The notes under the pieces were generated by a model that saw nothing but the letters and a program-made list of their open reading frames with translations, was not told the origin of the DNA and made no database searches. The position numbers were made by a program, and so were the translations under genes. From positions 806,001 to 870,000 of the forward strand of contig NZ_CP014224.1 in NCBI RefSeq assembly GCF_001697185.1: a DNA stretch of 64,000 nucleotides, in the 5' to 3' direction. Below, piece by piece: positions 1-9,417 of the stretch; within the stretch, counting starts at the first letter, position 1; the number at the start of each line of letters is the position of its first letter. Origin of the DNA: Wenyingzhuangia fucanilytica (lineage in GTDB: Bacteria; Bacteroidota; Bacteroidia; Flavobacteriales; Flavobacteriaceae).

Positions 1-1
1 A

Positions 2-1180
2 CCATTTTTTGCCTATATCCCATTAGGAACAGCACATGCACCGCATGTTTTACCACCAGATGCTCGTGAGGGAGTTAGCGCTAAAAAAGGAACTATTGAA
101 AATATTGATAAGAATTTTGGTAGGCTAATAAAATACTTAGAAGATAGAGGAATTGCAGACAATACTATTTTAATATTTACGACCGATAATGGTGATGGAG
201 GTTATTTAAGAGGAGGAAAAGGTTCTAATTATGATGGAGGTACTAGAGTTCCGTGTTTTATTAGATGGGAAAACGGAAATTTAGGAGGAAAAGGTAAAGC
301 AAGAGATGTTGCTCCATTAACAGCTCATATAGATTGGTTGCCTACTTTTATGGATATTTTAGATTTAAAAGATGTAGAGAATAGACCTGAAAAATTAAAA
401 ATAAGAGGACGTAGTTTTAAGCCTTTTTTAGATACGGATCATTCTAACGATCCTTTGGATTATAAAAACAGAGCAGTTACCATTAATGATATGTGGACAG
501 AGTTTCCAGAAAAATATAAAAAGTTATCTGTAAAGAAAGATGAATGGCAAGATAATAAAATCATCAACAAATGGAGATTAACAAGAACCAGTAGTACATC
601 AGACTGGGAGTTGTATGATGTGTTGGTGGATGCAAAACAAAAAAACAATATTATTGCAAACCCTGCTTATGCCGAGGTGGTAGAGGAGTTAAAAGAAGAG
701 TATGAACAATGGTGGAAATTGGTAGACGAACGTTCAAGTGAATACACTAGAATTATTATAGGGAATAAACACGAGCCTAAAACAACGCTTCATGCTATGG
801 ATTTTCACGGAACGGTTATTTGGGATCAGACAAGTGTAAAAAAAGGAGCTACGGGTAGTGGTTTTATTGCGGTTGATTTTGATAAGTCTGGAACCTATAA
901 GTTTGATTTGCGAAGATGGCCCAAAGAAATAGCAAAGCAGACAAGCATTACTTCTTCATTTAACGAAGGAAAAGCTTTGGATATTAAAGAAGCTCGTATT
1001 AAAATTTGGCATGGAGATAAAGTGTATGTAGATACAAAGAAAGAAGTAAATCCAAAGAAAGATGGAGTGGTATTTAAAATTAAAGACTTACCAAAAGGTC
1101 CAGCATTTGTGCAAACATGGTTTTATAATTCGGTTGGAGAAATGGAAGGAGCAGTGTATTATAATTATGTAACACATTAA
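2..1180 (+). CDS. Sulfatase (arylsulfatase-like), 5'-truncated by window edge
   Basis: The reading frame is open from base 2, so this is the C-terminal 392 residues of a longer protein; the N-terminal part with the CxPxR formylglycine motif lies outside the window. Visible S1-type sulfatase features are PFFAYIPLGTAHAPH near the start, the metal-site segment IFTTDNGDGG and the YDGGTRVPCFIRW loop. After the sulfatase fold comes a C-terminal extension of about 130 residues (IIIGNKHEPKTTLHAMD, then GTYKFDLRRWP). The same extension occurs in the sulfatases at 47091 and 48964, so the three form a subgroup. It is expected to be periplasmic or surface-exposed and to remove sulfate esters from the glycan or its fragments. 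It converges on the minus-strand beta-helix gene, with a shared terminator between them. Family assignment is certain; substrate is unknown. Confidence 0.93.
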   Translation, partial: PFFAYIPLGTAHAPHVLPPDAREGVSAKKGTIENIDKNFGRLIKYLEDRGIADNTILIFTTDNGDGGYLRGGKGSNYDGGTRVPCFIRWENGNLGGKGKARDVAPLTAHIDWLPTFMDILDLKDVENRPEKLKIRGRSFKPFLDTDHSNDPLDYKNRAVTINDMWTEFPEKYKKLSVKKDEWQDNKIINKWRLTRTSSTSDWELYDVLVDAKQKNNIIANPAYAEVVEELKEEYEQWWKLVDERSSEYTRIIIGNKHEPKTTLHAMDFHGTVIWDQTSVKKGATGSGFIAVDFDKSGTYKFDLRRWPKEIAKQTSITSSFNEGKALDIKEARIKIWHGDKVYVDTKKEVNPKKDGVVFKIKDLPKGPAFVQTWFYNSVGEMEGAVYYNYVTH

Positions 1181-1221
1181 TAATAGGAACGGAAAGAAGT
1201 AATCTATAATTATCAAAACAC

Positions 1222-1253
1222 AAAAAAGGAGAGACAAATGTCTCTCCTTTTTT
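1222..1253. terminator. Bidirectional rho-independent terminator
   Basis: An 8-bp perfect stem, GGAGAGAC (1228-1235) with GTCTCTCC (1240-1247), is flanked by A6 on the left and T6 on the right. It can therefore end transcription from both strands, between the convergent sulfatase and beta-helix genes. Confidence 0.9.
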
Positions 1254-1268
1254 GTGGGTACTATTAGC

Positions 1269-4200
1269 TTAGTTTTTAATTAGCTTGGTAACATGTTTAC
1301 CATTCTGGTTAGAGATTTCTACAAAGTATAACCCCGGTTTTAAGTGATTAATATTCAAGTTTTGGTTGTCTTTATTTTGCATTGTTAAAACAAGTTGACC
1401 ATTGGCATTATATAGGCGTATAGTAGCGTTGTTAGCTCCATCAATATTAAATATATTACTAGCAGGATTTGGGTGTAGTTTTATTGTTTCAGATAAAATG
1501 TTGTCGTTACTCAATGTTTCTGTTCCAAAAACTTCTACTTCTGCTAATTGAATTCCTCTGTTAGATGTTTTAGAAATTTTTACAATTTTACCTGTAACAT
1601 TTTCTGTGTTAATTGATGTTGATGGATTTGGGTAGTCTGTAAAAAGTTTAGAAAATTTTACTTCTCCGCTAGCATTAATTACTTCAACAGTAAAGTTGTT
1701 TAAATCTTGATTAGAACTACTTCCGGTTCTATTGTGTATTACAATTTCATTGATGATTTTATCATCACCCAAATCTACTTGCCACCATTTAAGGACTCCA
1801 TCTGCTGCGTGTGCTGTGTGAGATACTGAACCACCACCATAATTACCATTGGTGTTTCCATCATTGGCTCTACTAGCATCACCTTCATAAGCTGTTGAGG
1901 ACTGACTAGCAATTCCTCCATTAGTAGCTAAGGCTAAATTTTCTAAGATGACAAGATCTTGATGGAATTCAAACCAATCTATATTAAAAGCACCATTACC
2001 AAAGTACAAGTAAACTTCGTGGTTACCAGTCACTTCTTTTAACAAAGAAACCGTTACTTCTTCCCATACTTCCCAACCTCCAGTTTTTGGAACCGTTGCA
2101 GTTGCTATTAAAGTTCCTTCCTTAGGGTGGTCTAACATAACGTTAATGTAACCGTTTTCTACAGTAGCTTCTGTAGGGTAACCAGCAACATTAAAGGTAA
2201 CTTGAGTAGGAGCAACAGATGAAAAATCTACCTCACCATATCTTATCCATTCATTGTCGTTAATTCCTCCTAAATATTCATTGTTAATAGGAATAACTCC
2301 AAACATTTCACAATAGGATAAAGCATCAATTTCTGAGTAAGCATTGTATGTAGATTGATAGCAAGTATCTTGGTTAAAGTAGAAATTATCAAGTTTAAAA
2401 AGAGAACCGCTACTTCCTGTAAATACAAGGTAAATATCATGTGTTCCTGTGATTTCTGTATTTGTGTAGCTACTAAATAACTGGTAAGTATCCCAATCAC
2501 CTGTGTTGGTAATATCAATACTAGCGAGTAAATTTCCATCTACCGATCCACTTCTTACCTCTACAGTTCCACCTGCTGTAGCAGATGAAGCTAAAACTTC
2601 AATTGAATTGTATACATCATCATATCCAAAATCTACATTAGAAAATTTAATATAATCATTGTTTTCTATTTGACTAACAACCTTGTTAAAGGTAGAAACC
2701 TCCTCTAAACTAACTCCAGAAGCATTACAAAATGATTCTGCACTAATAGGTAAGTAAGGATTGTAAGAAGAGGTGTTACATAAATCTTGAGTAAAACTTA
2801 GTTGATCTATTTCCAATAAAGCTTCGGTACTTGAAGAAGTAGCAACAAAATAAATATTATTTAAACCGGTTACTGTTTGGTTTAAATCTGCTGAAAATTG
2901 ATGAAAAGTACTGTGACTTGTAGTGTTAGTAATAGGCACAGTGGCTAATAAAGTTCCTGTTGTACTTCCTTGTCTTACTTCTATAGATATATCACTTGTA
3001 GTACTAGAGGCTATTACATTTACAGAGGTTACTGCAGATAATTCTATATTGTTAAAAGCAATCCAATCACCTGTGCTTACTTGGTGAATTGAACGATCAT
3101 TAGTAGTAGAGCCTGGTAATTGATGAATGCTAACTCCAGACATATCATCATAACATTCTGCCTGAAGATTGTCAAAAGTATTGTTACAATCACGATCATA
3201 ATCACAATTAGTAGAAATGGTAATGTTGTTTCCAGAACCATGATTGGTAACGGTACCACAAGATATAATATTGCTATTAGATACATTGTTTTCTACAATG
3301 ACAGGATACTTAGTGTTGTTTGTTAACGTAATATTGTTTCCAGAACGTTCCATAGGAGGAGAATCAGAACCTGTTAACCATCTGTGGTCTTGTCTTATTC
3401 CTCCAACTTGTATTTTAATGTCAGAATCAAAACTAGTAGTTCCATCATGTAGTGTAAAATTATGATTGTTACCAGCAAAGTATATATAAGGTTCATTAGT
3501 ACCTATTCTAGGGATGTAATTGTCTAATAAAGTTAATTCATAAGTAGCATTAGATCTTCCAATATCTTCGGAGAATAATGGTCCTACAGAAGCATCACCT
3601 CTACAGTCAATAACATCACCGTCATTTCCTAGCCAAAAACCAACTTCGCAGGCCAAAGCGGTACAATTCTGAATGATTTTATCATCTCCACCCTCTGCAC
3701 CTGTATTTACACCCACGCGCATTTTAACAATGGTACAATCTTTTACAGTGGTGTTTAATGTTTGTCTAGAAGTTTCATCAGTAGCATTACCATTTTCATC
3801 AAAAACAACTCCTGTTGAATAAGCTCTAATTCCAGCCTCTTGTAAACTAAAAGTGTGGTTGCTTGGTAAATCTTTTAAGTTAAAACCCCAAACGGTTTCA
3901 AAATCTACATTGTCTGCTGGAGATCCTGTACCTTCTTCTTCTAAGACTTCACCAACGGTTCTTAATTCACCCTCTATATAACAACCTTCTATAACAGCAT
4001 TATGTGAACCTTGTACAAAAATACCATGACCATAAGCCCTCATAATAACTGTACAATTTTTTAAATGATTTCTATCTCCCCTTACCAACATTCCTGCATG
4101 TTTGTTATGAGAAATTACAGATCCACCACCTTTTCCAAAAATATCTCCGTAACCATAAGGGAAAGATCCTCTAGTAGTTGTTTTAAATCCTTCTATTAAA

Positions 4201-4613
4201 TTATCAGCACCATCAAGATGTACACTCCCAGCTCCTTTGCTAGGAACAGTCATTCCAATATCTTCTAAGGTTAAGTTTTTGTATACATTATTACTTCCTA
4301 CTGGCCAAAATTCAATAATATCAGTATTACCATATAACGTAAAAATTTCTGTATCAATTTCAAATTTTACATCGGTAAAATCAAATGTGGAATTGTTTCC
4401 GGTAAAGAGTAATAATCTAGCATCAGAAAATAACTTACCAGGTCCACAGTTGGTACTGTTAAAATAATAAGTTCCAGGAGTCATTTTAAAATCTCCGTTG
4501 TCATCATCTAAGCGATCTTTTAATTCAGATAATGAATTAATAATAGTTTGTGCTTTTATATTACTAATTGTAAATAAGCACAGAAATAATACGAGTAGTT
4601 GTTTTTTATTCAT
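1269..4613 (-). CDS. Secreted beta-helix protein with three CBM6-like modules, F5/8C module and T9SS domain (paralogue A)
   Basis: This is the largest of seven paralogous right-handed beta-helix proteins in the window (1114 aa). Order: signal peptide (about 1-21, ends NIKAQ); beta-helix domain (about 22-485) with the family signatures GSFPYGYGD, GKGGG, NKHAG, AYGH and SLQEAGIRAY; three tandem CBM6-like beta-sandwich modules (about 488-620, 626-762, 768-890); an F5/8 type C (fucolectin-like) module (about 893-1035); and a type A T9SS sorting domain (about 1040-1114, starting LHPNPASN). The protein is probably exported through the outer membrane and kept on the surface or released. The fold suggests a polysaccharide lyase, epimerase or hydrolase acting on the polymer, but I cannot assign it to a characterised CAZy family. 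It is the only minus-strand gene and is divergent from the GH172 gene. Its F5/8C module lacks the Cys-Cys pair and second Arg seen in paralogue G. Confidence 0.85.
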   Translation of the reverse strand: MNKKQLLVLFLCLFTISNIKAQTIINSLSELKDRLDDDNGDFKMTPGTYYFNSTNCGPGKLFSDARLLLFTGNNSTFDFTDVKFEIDTEIFTLYGNTDIIEFWPVGSNNVYKNLTLEDIGMTVPSKGAGSVHLDGADNLIEGFKTTTRGSFPYGYGDIFGKGGGSVISHNKHAGMLVRGDRNHLKNCTVIMRAYGHGIFVQGSHNAVIEGCYIEGELRTVGEVLEEEGTGSPADNVDFETVWGFNLKDLPSNHTFSLQEAGIRAYSTGVVFDENGNATDETSRQTLNTTVKDCTIVKMRVGVNTGAEGGDDKIIQNCTALACEVGFWLGNDGDVIDCRGDASVGPLFSEDIGRSNATYELTLLDNYIPRIGTNEPYIYFAGNNHNFTLHDGTTSFDSDIKIQVGGIRQDHRWLTGSDSPPMERSGNNITLTNNTKYPVIVENNVSNSNIISCGTVTNHGSGNNITISTNCDYDRDCNNTFDNLQAECYDDMSGVSIHQLPGSTTNDRSIHQVSTGDWIAFNNIELSAVTSVNVIASSTTSDISIEVRQGSTTGTLLATVPITNTTSHSTFHQFSADLNQTVTGLNNIYFVATSSSTEALLEIDQLSFTQDLCNTSSYNPYLPISAESFCNASGVSLEEVSTFNKVVSQIENNDYIKFSNVDFGYDDVYNSIEVLASSATAGGTVEVRSGSVDGNLLASIDITNTGDWDTYQLFSSYTNTEITGTHDIYLVFTGSSGSLFKLDNFYFNQDTCYQSTYNAYSEIDALSYCEMFGVIPINNEYLGGINDNEWIRYGEVDFSSVAPTQVTFNVAGYPTEATVENGYINVMLDHPKEGTLIATATVPKTGGWEVWEEVTVSLLKEVTGNHEVYLYFGNGAFNIDWFEFHQDLVILENLALATNGGIASQSSTAYEGDASRANDGNTNGNYGGGSVSHTAHAADGVLKWWQVDLGDDKIINEIVIHNRTGSSSNQDLNNFTVEVINASGEVKFSKLFTDYPNPSTSINTENVTGKIVKISKTSNRGIQLAEVEVFGTETLSNDNILSETIKLHPNPASNIFNIDGANNATIRLYNANGQLVLTMQNKDNQNLNINHLKPGLYFVEISNQNGKHVTKLIKN

Positions 4614-4796
4614 TTTAGTTATTGTATTTGTGTAAATAAACCAATAAAAACTGTTTTTGATTATAAATTATAAACCAAAATGTATTAATCATAGTTTGTT
4701 TTTTAAACTAAGTAAGTATATTAGCGCTAGAAAACAATTGAAAGATGAATTTGTTGATTAAAAAAGTTGTTTTCGATAAAAAAAATAATTTAAAAT
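4614..4796. promoter_or_regulatory. Divergent promoter region with a degenerate regulon-type site
   Basis: This 183-bp AT-rich gap must hold promoters for both the minus-strand beta-helix gene and the GH172 gene. On the plus strand, TAATCATAGTTTGTT (4686-4700) matches the locus-wide half-site GAAYCATAnTTTATA at 12 of 15 positions. A weaker half-site (AAATTATAAACCAAA) lies 21 bp upstream. The nearest -7-like element, TATATTAG (4717-4724), is about 5 bp closer than at the ten canonical sites, so the site is degenerate. TATAAATTATAAACC (4662-4676) resembles the reverse-complement half-site and could serve the minus-strand gene. Confidence 0.35.
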
Positions 4797-6449
4797 ATGA
4801 TGACTTTAAGAACTAGATTAATTGCTGTTTTTATACTGTTTGCAGTGGTTACAAATGCTCAAAAAAACAAAGAAGTTACCGTGACATCTTTGTTAAAAGA
4901 AATGGTTGATAGAGAACAAGTAGCTCGCTTTCCTATAACTAATTTTAGGTTAAAACAGGAAAGTAGTTATAATAGAGTTTCAAAAACTCCTAAAGATTCT
5001 GTAGGTTGGTTTAGCAATCACGATTTTAATAGTAGTGAAAAAGATCATAATTTTATTAGAACAGAAGAAATCAACGGACAGAAGGAATGGGTGATGATGG
5101 ATCATGTAGGGCCAGGAGCAATAGTGCGTACTTGGATGCCGTTTTTTAAGCCAGATAAGCCAGATACGGATATTGAAATTAAAATTTATTTAGATGGAAA
5201 CCTAAAACCTGTTTTTCAAGGGAATATGTTAAGTTTATTAGATGGAACAGGAGAAATTCCTTTTCCCTTAGCACATCAATCTTTAAGATCGGCAGTATCT
5301 TTTTTCCCAATTCCTTATGCAAAAGGATGTAAAATTACAGCTACTGGGAGACCTTTTTTCTATCAATTTACCTATAGAGAATACGATGATTATACACCTA
5401 TAAAAACGTTAACAAAAGAAGACTTTAATAATGCAATACCATTGACCAAAAAAGTTGGAGAATTGTTATTGCACCCAGAAAATACAAGTAAAGGGAAAGA
5501 AGTCTCTTTTAGCGCTAAATTAAAATCTAAAAAAGAAAAGTCTGTAACATTGCCTAAGGGGAATGCTGCTATTAACATGCTAAGCTTAAAATTAGATGAT
5601 TATTCTAACGCCGAAGTAACAAGAACCGTTGTGTTAAAAATTGAGTTTGATGATGAAGAAACTGTTTGGTGTCCTATTGGAGACTTTTTTGGTTGTGGAA
5701 TAGGATTAAATCCTTTTGAGGGTTGGCATAAATCTGTATACGAAGACGGAACCATGGTAAGTAGATGGGTAATGCCTTATCAAAAATCAGGAAAAATATC
5801 TGTGGTAAATTTAGGAGAAGAGTCTGTAAACGTAGAACTAAACGCTACGGTTGGTTCTTGGGAATGGGATGAGGATTCTATGTATTTTAATGCTGCTTGG
5901 AGAGGTCAATATCCTGTAGCTACAAGACCTTTTCCAGATTGGAATTATGTAACCTTAAAAGGAAGAGGTGTATATGTTGGAGATGCTTTAACTATTATGA
6001 ATCCTGTAGCAAAATGGTGGGGAGAAGGTGATGAAAAAATTTGGGTTGATGGTGAAGATTTTCCATCAATATTTGGAACAGGAACCGAAGATTATTACGC
6101 ATATTCTTGGGGAGGTAAGAGTACCGATTTTTACGAACATCCTTTTCATGCACAACCAAAATCTTATATCTACAACAAATTAAATCGTAAAAAAATTAAA
6201 GAGAGAAATACGTTAGGTTATAGCACAGAAATAAGAAGTAGAGCCTTAGATATTATGCCTTTTGGTAGTTCTTTACAATTAGATATGGAAATTTGGAGTT
6301 GGACAGATTGCGAAATGGGTTACGGAGTAGGAGTGTATTGGTATGGTGATAAAGAAACTACATCAAACAGAGTTCCAGACGAAAAAGAAGTGTTAAATGT
6401 ACCTCCTTTACCAGATGGTTTTCCTAATTCTAAAAATGAAAAAAAATAA
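4797..6449 (+). CDS. GH172 / DUF2961 family glycoside hydrolase
   Basis: A 550-aa protein with a signal peptide (about 1-21, ends VVTNAQ). It has the DUF2961 features: WVMMDHVGPGAIVRTW near residues 97-112, a jelly-roll-like middle, and the motif GTGTEDYYAYSWGG around residue 431. Glutamates in these positions are the expected catalytic residues of GH172. Characterised GH172 members act on alpha-fructofuranosides (difructose dianhydride I) or on D-arabinofuranosides. Many uncharacterised members sit in Bacteroidota PULs, so the substrate here should not be taken from those. It probably acts in the periplasm on oligosaccharides. It is separated by 108 nt from the downstream GH31 gene, which has its own promoter. 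Family call is firm; activity is open. Confidence 0.87.
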   Translation: MMTLRTRLIAVFILFAVVTNAQKNKEVTVTSLLKEMVDREQVARFPITNFRLKQESSYNRVSKTPKDSVGWFSNHDFNSSEKDHNFIRTEEINGQKEWVMMDHVGPGAIVRTWMPFFKPDKPDTDIEIKIYLDGNLKPVFQGNMLSLLDGTGEIPFPLAHQSLRSAVSFFPIPYAKGCKITATGRPFFYQFTYREYDDYTPIKTLTKEDFNNAIPLTKKVGELLLHPENTSKGKEVSFSAKLKSKKEKSVTLPKGNAAINMLSLKLDDYSNAEVTRTVVLKIEFDDEETVWCPIGDFFGCGIGLNPFEGWHKSVYEDGTMVSRWVMPYQKSGKISVVNLGEESVNVELNATVGSWEWDEDSMYFNAAWRGQYPVATRPFPDWNYVTLKGRGVYVGDALTIMNPVAKWWGEGDEKIWVDGEDFPSIFGTGTEDYYAYSWGGKSTDFYEHPFHAQPKSYIYNKLNRKKIKERNTLGYSTEIRSRALDIMPFGSSLQLDMEIWSWTDCEMGYGVGVYWYGDKETTSNRVPDEKEVLNVPPLPDGFPNSKNEKK

Positions 6450-6460
6450 TTCTGCTTGTT

Positions 6461-6525
6461 GGGTTTTATTTTATACCCAAAGAATCATAGGTGATAATAA
6501 ATATAAATAATGAAGGTTAAATTTG
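6461..6525 (+). promoter_or_regulatory. Direct-repeat operator and -7 element upstream of the GH31 gene
   Basis: Distal half-site GGGTTTTATTTTATA (6461-6475) and proximal half-site GAATCATAGGTGATA (6482-6496) are direct repeats with a 21-bp period. The -7-like element TAAATTTG (6518-6525) is an exact TAnnTTTG match and starts 22 nt after the proximal repeat. The same geometry recurs upstream of nine other transcription units in the window. Confidence 0.68.
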
Positions 6526-6557
6526 AATCTCTATTATAAAAAAAATAATATAAAAAT

Positions 6558-9194
6558 ATGTTGAAAACAATCACAAGTGTTCTGAGTATTTTCTTGTTGT
6601 GTTTAACAAGTTGTTCTTCTGAGTATAAATACCAAGTAGATGAACAAGATCATGGTGTTACCATTCACCAAGATAGTACCTTAATTAGTGTTGAGGTAGT
6701 GAATGAATCTATCATTCATGTACACAAAATAAAAGTAGGAAGTAAGGCAACCACCATTCCCGATTATGTAACTGTTTTAGAACCTCAAAATATAGCATGG
6801 GATTTTACGGAAACTGAAGATAGAGTAACGATCAGCACAGAAAATGTAATGGTGTTTGTAAATAGTGATGGAACTATTGAGTATCAAACAAAAGACAATC
6901 AACCATTATTGGCCGAAACCAACGAAAATACTTTTATAAGAGCTAACGCTACAGATGAGCATAGTGTTTCTCAGGCTTTTGTAGCTGGGGACGAAGCATT
7001 ATATGGGTTGGGACAGTTTCAAAGTGGTATTATGAATTGGAAAAATGTACCTATTCGTTTGCAACAATACAATCAAGAAATTGCCATTCCGTTTTTGGTA
7101 TCTACCAAAGGATATGGAATTTATTGGCACAATTACAGTCTTACAGATTTTAACAATCCAGAAAACGAAATTGAGTTTGAAACTGTTGAAGAAGTTGTAG
7201 AAGAAAACAAGCAGGAACAAGTAGTGCCTGTAAACGGTGAAAAAGAGAATGTAGCTGCTTATGCAACCAAAGAAGCTAAGCAAAAGAATATTAGAGAAAC
7301 TACTTTTACACCTGCTAAAACAGGGGAATATACATTTCTAGCTTTGAGTGACCATAAAGGTCGTATGAGAGGGAATATAAGTGTAAGTATAGATGGAGAC
7401 CCTGTTATAAACTATGAAACTATTTGGATGCCAAGAAGATATTCTGGTAAAAAATATTTAGAAGCTGGTAAAACATACAAAGTTGTTTTTCAGAATACAG
7501 GAGCAAAAATACTAGGTAAAGTATTTTATAACGAACCAGATTTTAACAAAACTGTTTTTAGTAGTATTAAAGGAAATGCCATAGATTATTATTTCGTTTA
7601 TGGAGAAAATCCAGGAACTGTAATTGCTAATTATCAAGACTTAACAGGAAAAGCACCTATGTTTTCTAAAAAATCTTATGGATTTTGGCAGTGTAGAGAA
7701 AGATATCACAATCAAGAGGAATTGTTAGAAAATGCTCGTGAAATGAGAGATAGAGATATTCCTGTAGATAATATCGTTCAAGACTGGTTTTATTGGCCAA
7801 AAGGAACCAAAGGACCTGAGTGGGATAGAGCAAAATACCCAGATCCAGATGCAATGGTTAAGGAGTTAACAAAGTTGAATTTAAACTTAATGGTTTCTGT
7901 ATGGCCAGAGGTTAAAAACAAAGCATTAGAAGAAAAATACGGATTGACTAAAATAGAAAGTAGCAATTATGTAGATATCTATGATAAAAAAGTAAGCGAT
8001 CAATTCTATAGAGCTTTAAGTGATTCTATGTTCCATAAAGGTGTAAAATCTATTTGGTTAGATGGAACAGAACCAGAAGGAGTCAACGATACTAGCGTAG
8101 GAACTGCTGTGGGGCCATATAAAGAAGTTCAAAACCCTTATTCGTTATTGGTTACAAAAACCATGTATGATGGTAGGAGAAAGGAATTCCCTATGGAGCG
8201 TGTGTTTAATTTAACACGTTCAGCCTATGCAGGTCAACAACGTTATGGAGCAACTTCATGGTCTGGTGATGTAGAAGCCTCTTGGGAGCAGTTTTCAGAG
8301 CAAATTGCAGCAGGTTTAAACTTTACTATGGCAGGAGTACCTTATTGGACTCATGATATTGGTGGTTTCTTTAGAGATTCAAAATCTATCAACACAAAGT
8401 TTGATAATCAATACACAAACCCTGAATACATAGAGTTGTTAACTCGTTGGTTCCAATTTGGTACGTTTAGTCCAATATTTAGAATTCACGGATATGTATC
8501 CGAAACAGAGGTTTGGAGATATGGAAAAGAGTTTGAAAATACAGCACGTAAATTTATAGATTTAAGATATCAATTAATGCCTTATATCTATTCTCAAGCA
8601 TGGCAAATTACCAATAACAGTCGTCAGTTAATGACTCCTTTGGCATATCATTATCCTAATGATAAAAATACTTGGGGAATTAAAGATCAATTGTTTTTTG
8701 GAGAATCTTTAATGCTTGGTTTTGTTACAGAATATGAGCAAAGAAAAAAAGAGATGTATTTCCCTAAAGGGGTTTGGTACAACTTCTGGACAGGTGATAA
8801 AATACAAGGAGGTAAAACAGTAAATGTAAAAGCTGAATTAGAGGAAACACCAATATTTGTAAAAGAGGGAACTATTTTGCCTCTTGGACCAAAAGTTCAA
8901 TATGCTAACCAATTAACTAAGGAAGCTCTTAAAGTTCTTATATATCCAGGTAAAGATGCCGAGTTTGTTTTATACTTAGATGATGGTGAATCTTATAATT
9001 ACGAGGAAGGAACTTATTCTGAGGTGGTTTTTTCTTATTCTGAAAAAGAAAAAATATTAACTGTTAAAAAAGGAAAAGGAGATTATTTTGATTTTAGTAT
9101 CTCTCCAATAGATCTAGATGTTTATATAGCTGGTGGTGATGGACAAGTAAAATTACACACTTTTTTAGGGGAAGAGTTAAAGGTTAAGTTTTAA
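6558..9194 (+). CDS. GH31 family alpha-glycosidase lipoprotein, alpha-xylosidase-like, with PA14-like insertion
   Basis: An 878-aa protein starting with a lipoprotein signal (lipobox Cys19, LTSC). An N-terminal beta-sandwich is interrupted by an acidic stretch (EEVVEENKQEQ, about 213-223) and a PA14-like module (about 245-335, FTPAKTGEYTFLALSDHKG). The GH31 barrel follows. The nucleophile motif is IWLDGTEPE with Asp502, and the acid/base is Asp571 in WSGDVE. The WLD-T-EPE signature together with a PA14 insertion resembles GH31 alpha-xylosidases more than alpha-glucosidases, which is inference. It probably sits on the periplasmic or outer face of the outer membrane and trims alpha-linked side chains. 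It is transcribed from its own promoter and ends at a strong terminator. Confidence 0.9.
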   Translation: MLKTITSVLSIFLLCLTSCSSEYKYQVDEQDHGVTIHQDSTLISVEVVNESIIHVHKIKVGSKATTIPDYVTVLEPQNIAWDFTETEDRVTISTENVMVFVNSDGTIEYQTKDNQPLLAETNENTFIRANATDEHSVSQAFVAGDEALYGLGQFQSGIMNWKNVPIRLQQYNQEIAIPFLVSTKGYGIYWHNYSLTDFNNPENEIEFETVEEVVEENKQEQVVPVNGEKENVAAYATKEAKQKNIRETTFTPAKTGEYTFLALSDHKGRMRGNISVSIDGDPVINYETIWMPRRYSGKKYLEAGKTYKVVFQNTGAKILGKVFYNEPDFNKTVFSSIKGNAIDYYFVYGENPGTVIANYQDLTGKAPMFSKKSYGFWQCRERYHNQEELLENAREMRDRDIPVDNIVQDWFYWPKGTKGPEWDRAKYPDPDAMVKELTKLNLNLMVSVWPEVKNKALEEKYGLTKIESSNYVDIYDKKVSDQFYRALSDSMFHKGVKSIWLDGTEPEGVNDTSVGTAVGPYKEVQNPYSLLVTKTMYDGRRKEFPMERVFNLTRSAYAGQQRYGATSWSGDVEASWEQFSEQIAAGLNFTMAGVPYWTHDIGGFFRDSKSINTKFDNQYTNPEYIELLTRWFQFGTFSPIFRIHGYVSETEVWRYGKEFENTARKFIDLRYQLMPYIYSQAWQITNNSRQLMTPLAYHYPNDKNTWGIKDQLFFGESLMLGFVTEYEQRKKEMYFPKGVWYNFWTGDKIQGGKTVNVKAELEETPIFVKEGTILPLGPKVQYANQLTKEALKVLIYPGKDAEFVLYLDDGESYNYEEGTYSEVVFSYSEKEKILTVKKGKGDYFDFSISPIDLDVYIAGGDGQVKLHTFLGEELKVKF

Positions 9195-9217
9195 TAAAAC
9201 CTACCTGCGTAAAAAAG

Positions 9218-9259
9218 AAAAGACAATACTAGGCTAAGTGGCCTAGTATTGTCTTTTTT
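9218..9259 (+). terminator. Strong rho-independent terminator after the GH31 gene
   Basis: A 17-bp perfect stem, AAAAGACAATACTAGGC (9218-9234) pairing with 9241-9257, has a 6-nt loop and a T-rich tail. It separates the GH31 unit from the following long operon. Confidence 0.93.
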
Positions 9260-9324
9260 GGTTTTTATTTTATACTAAAAGAACCATGTCTTATAACAAA
9301 ATGAACAAGCATCAATTATTTTTA
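9260..9324 (+). promoter_or_regulatory. Direct-repeat operator and -7 element of the 9.4-24.4 kb operon
   Basis: Distal half-site GGTTTTTATTTTATA (9260-9274) and proximal half-site GAACCATGTCTTATA (9281-9295) have a 21-bp period. The -7-like element TATTTTTA (9317-9324) lies at the standard 22-nt distance. The first 40 bases align closely with the site upstream of the GH31 gene. Confidence 0.66.
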
Positions 9325-9417
9325 CTGATATAATTGAGAGGTAAATAGATTCACAGAGGTTTTCTGAATGAAGTATTTGCCTATGAATTTTTTTAAAATA
9401 AAAATAGAGTCAAAATC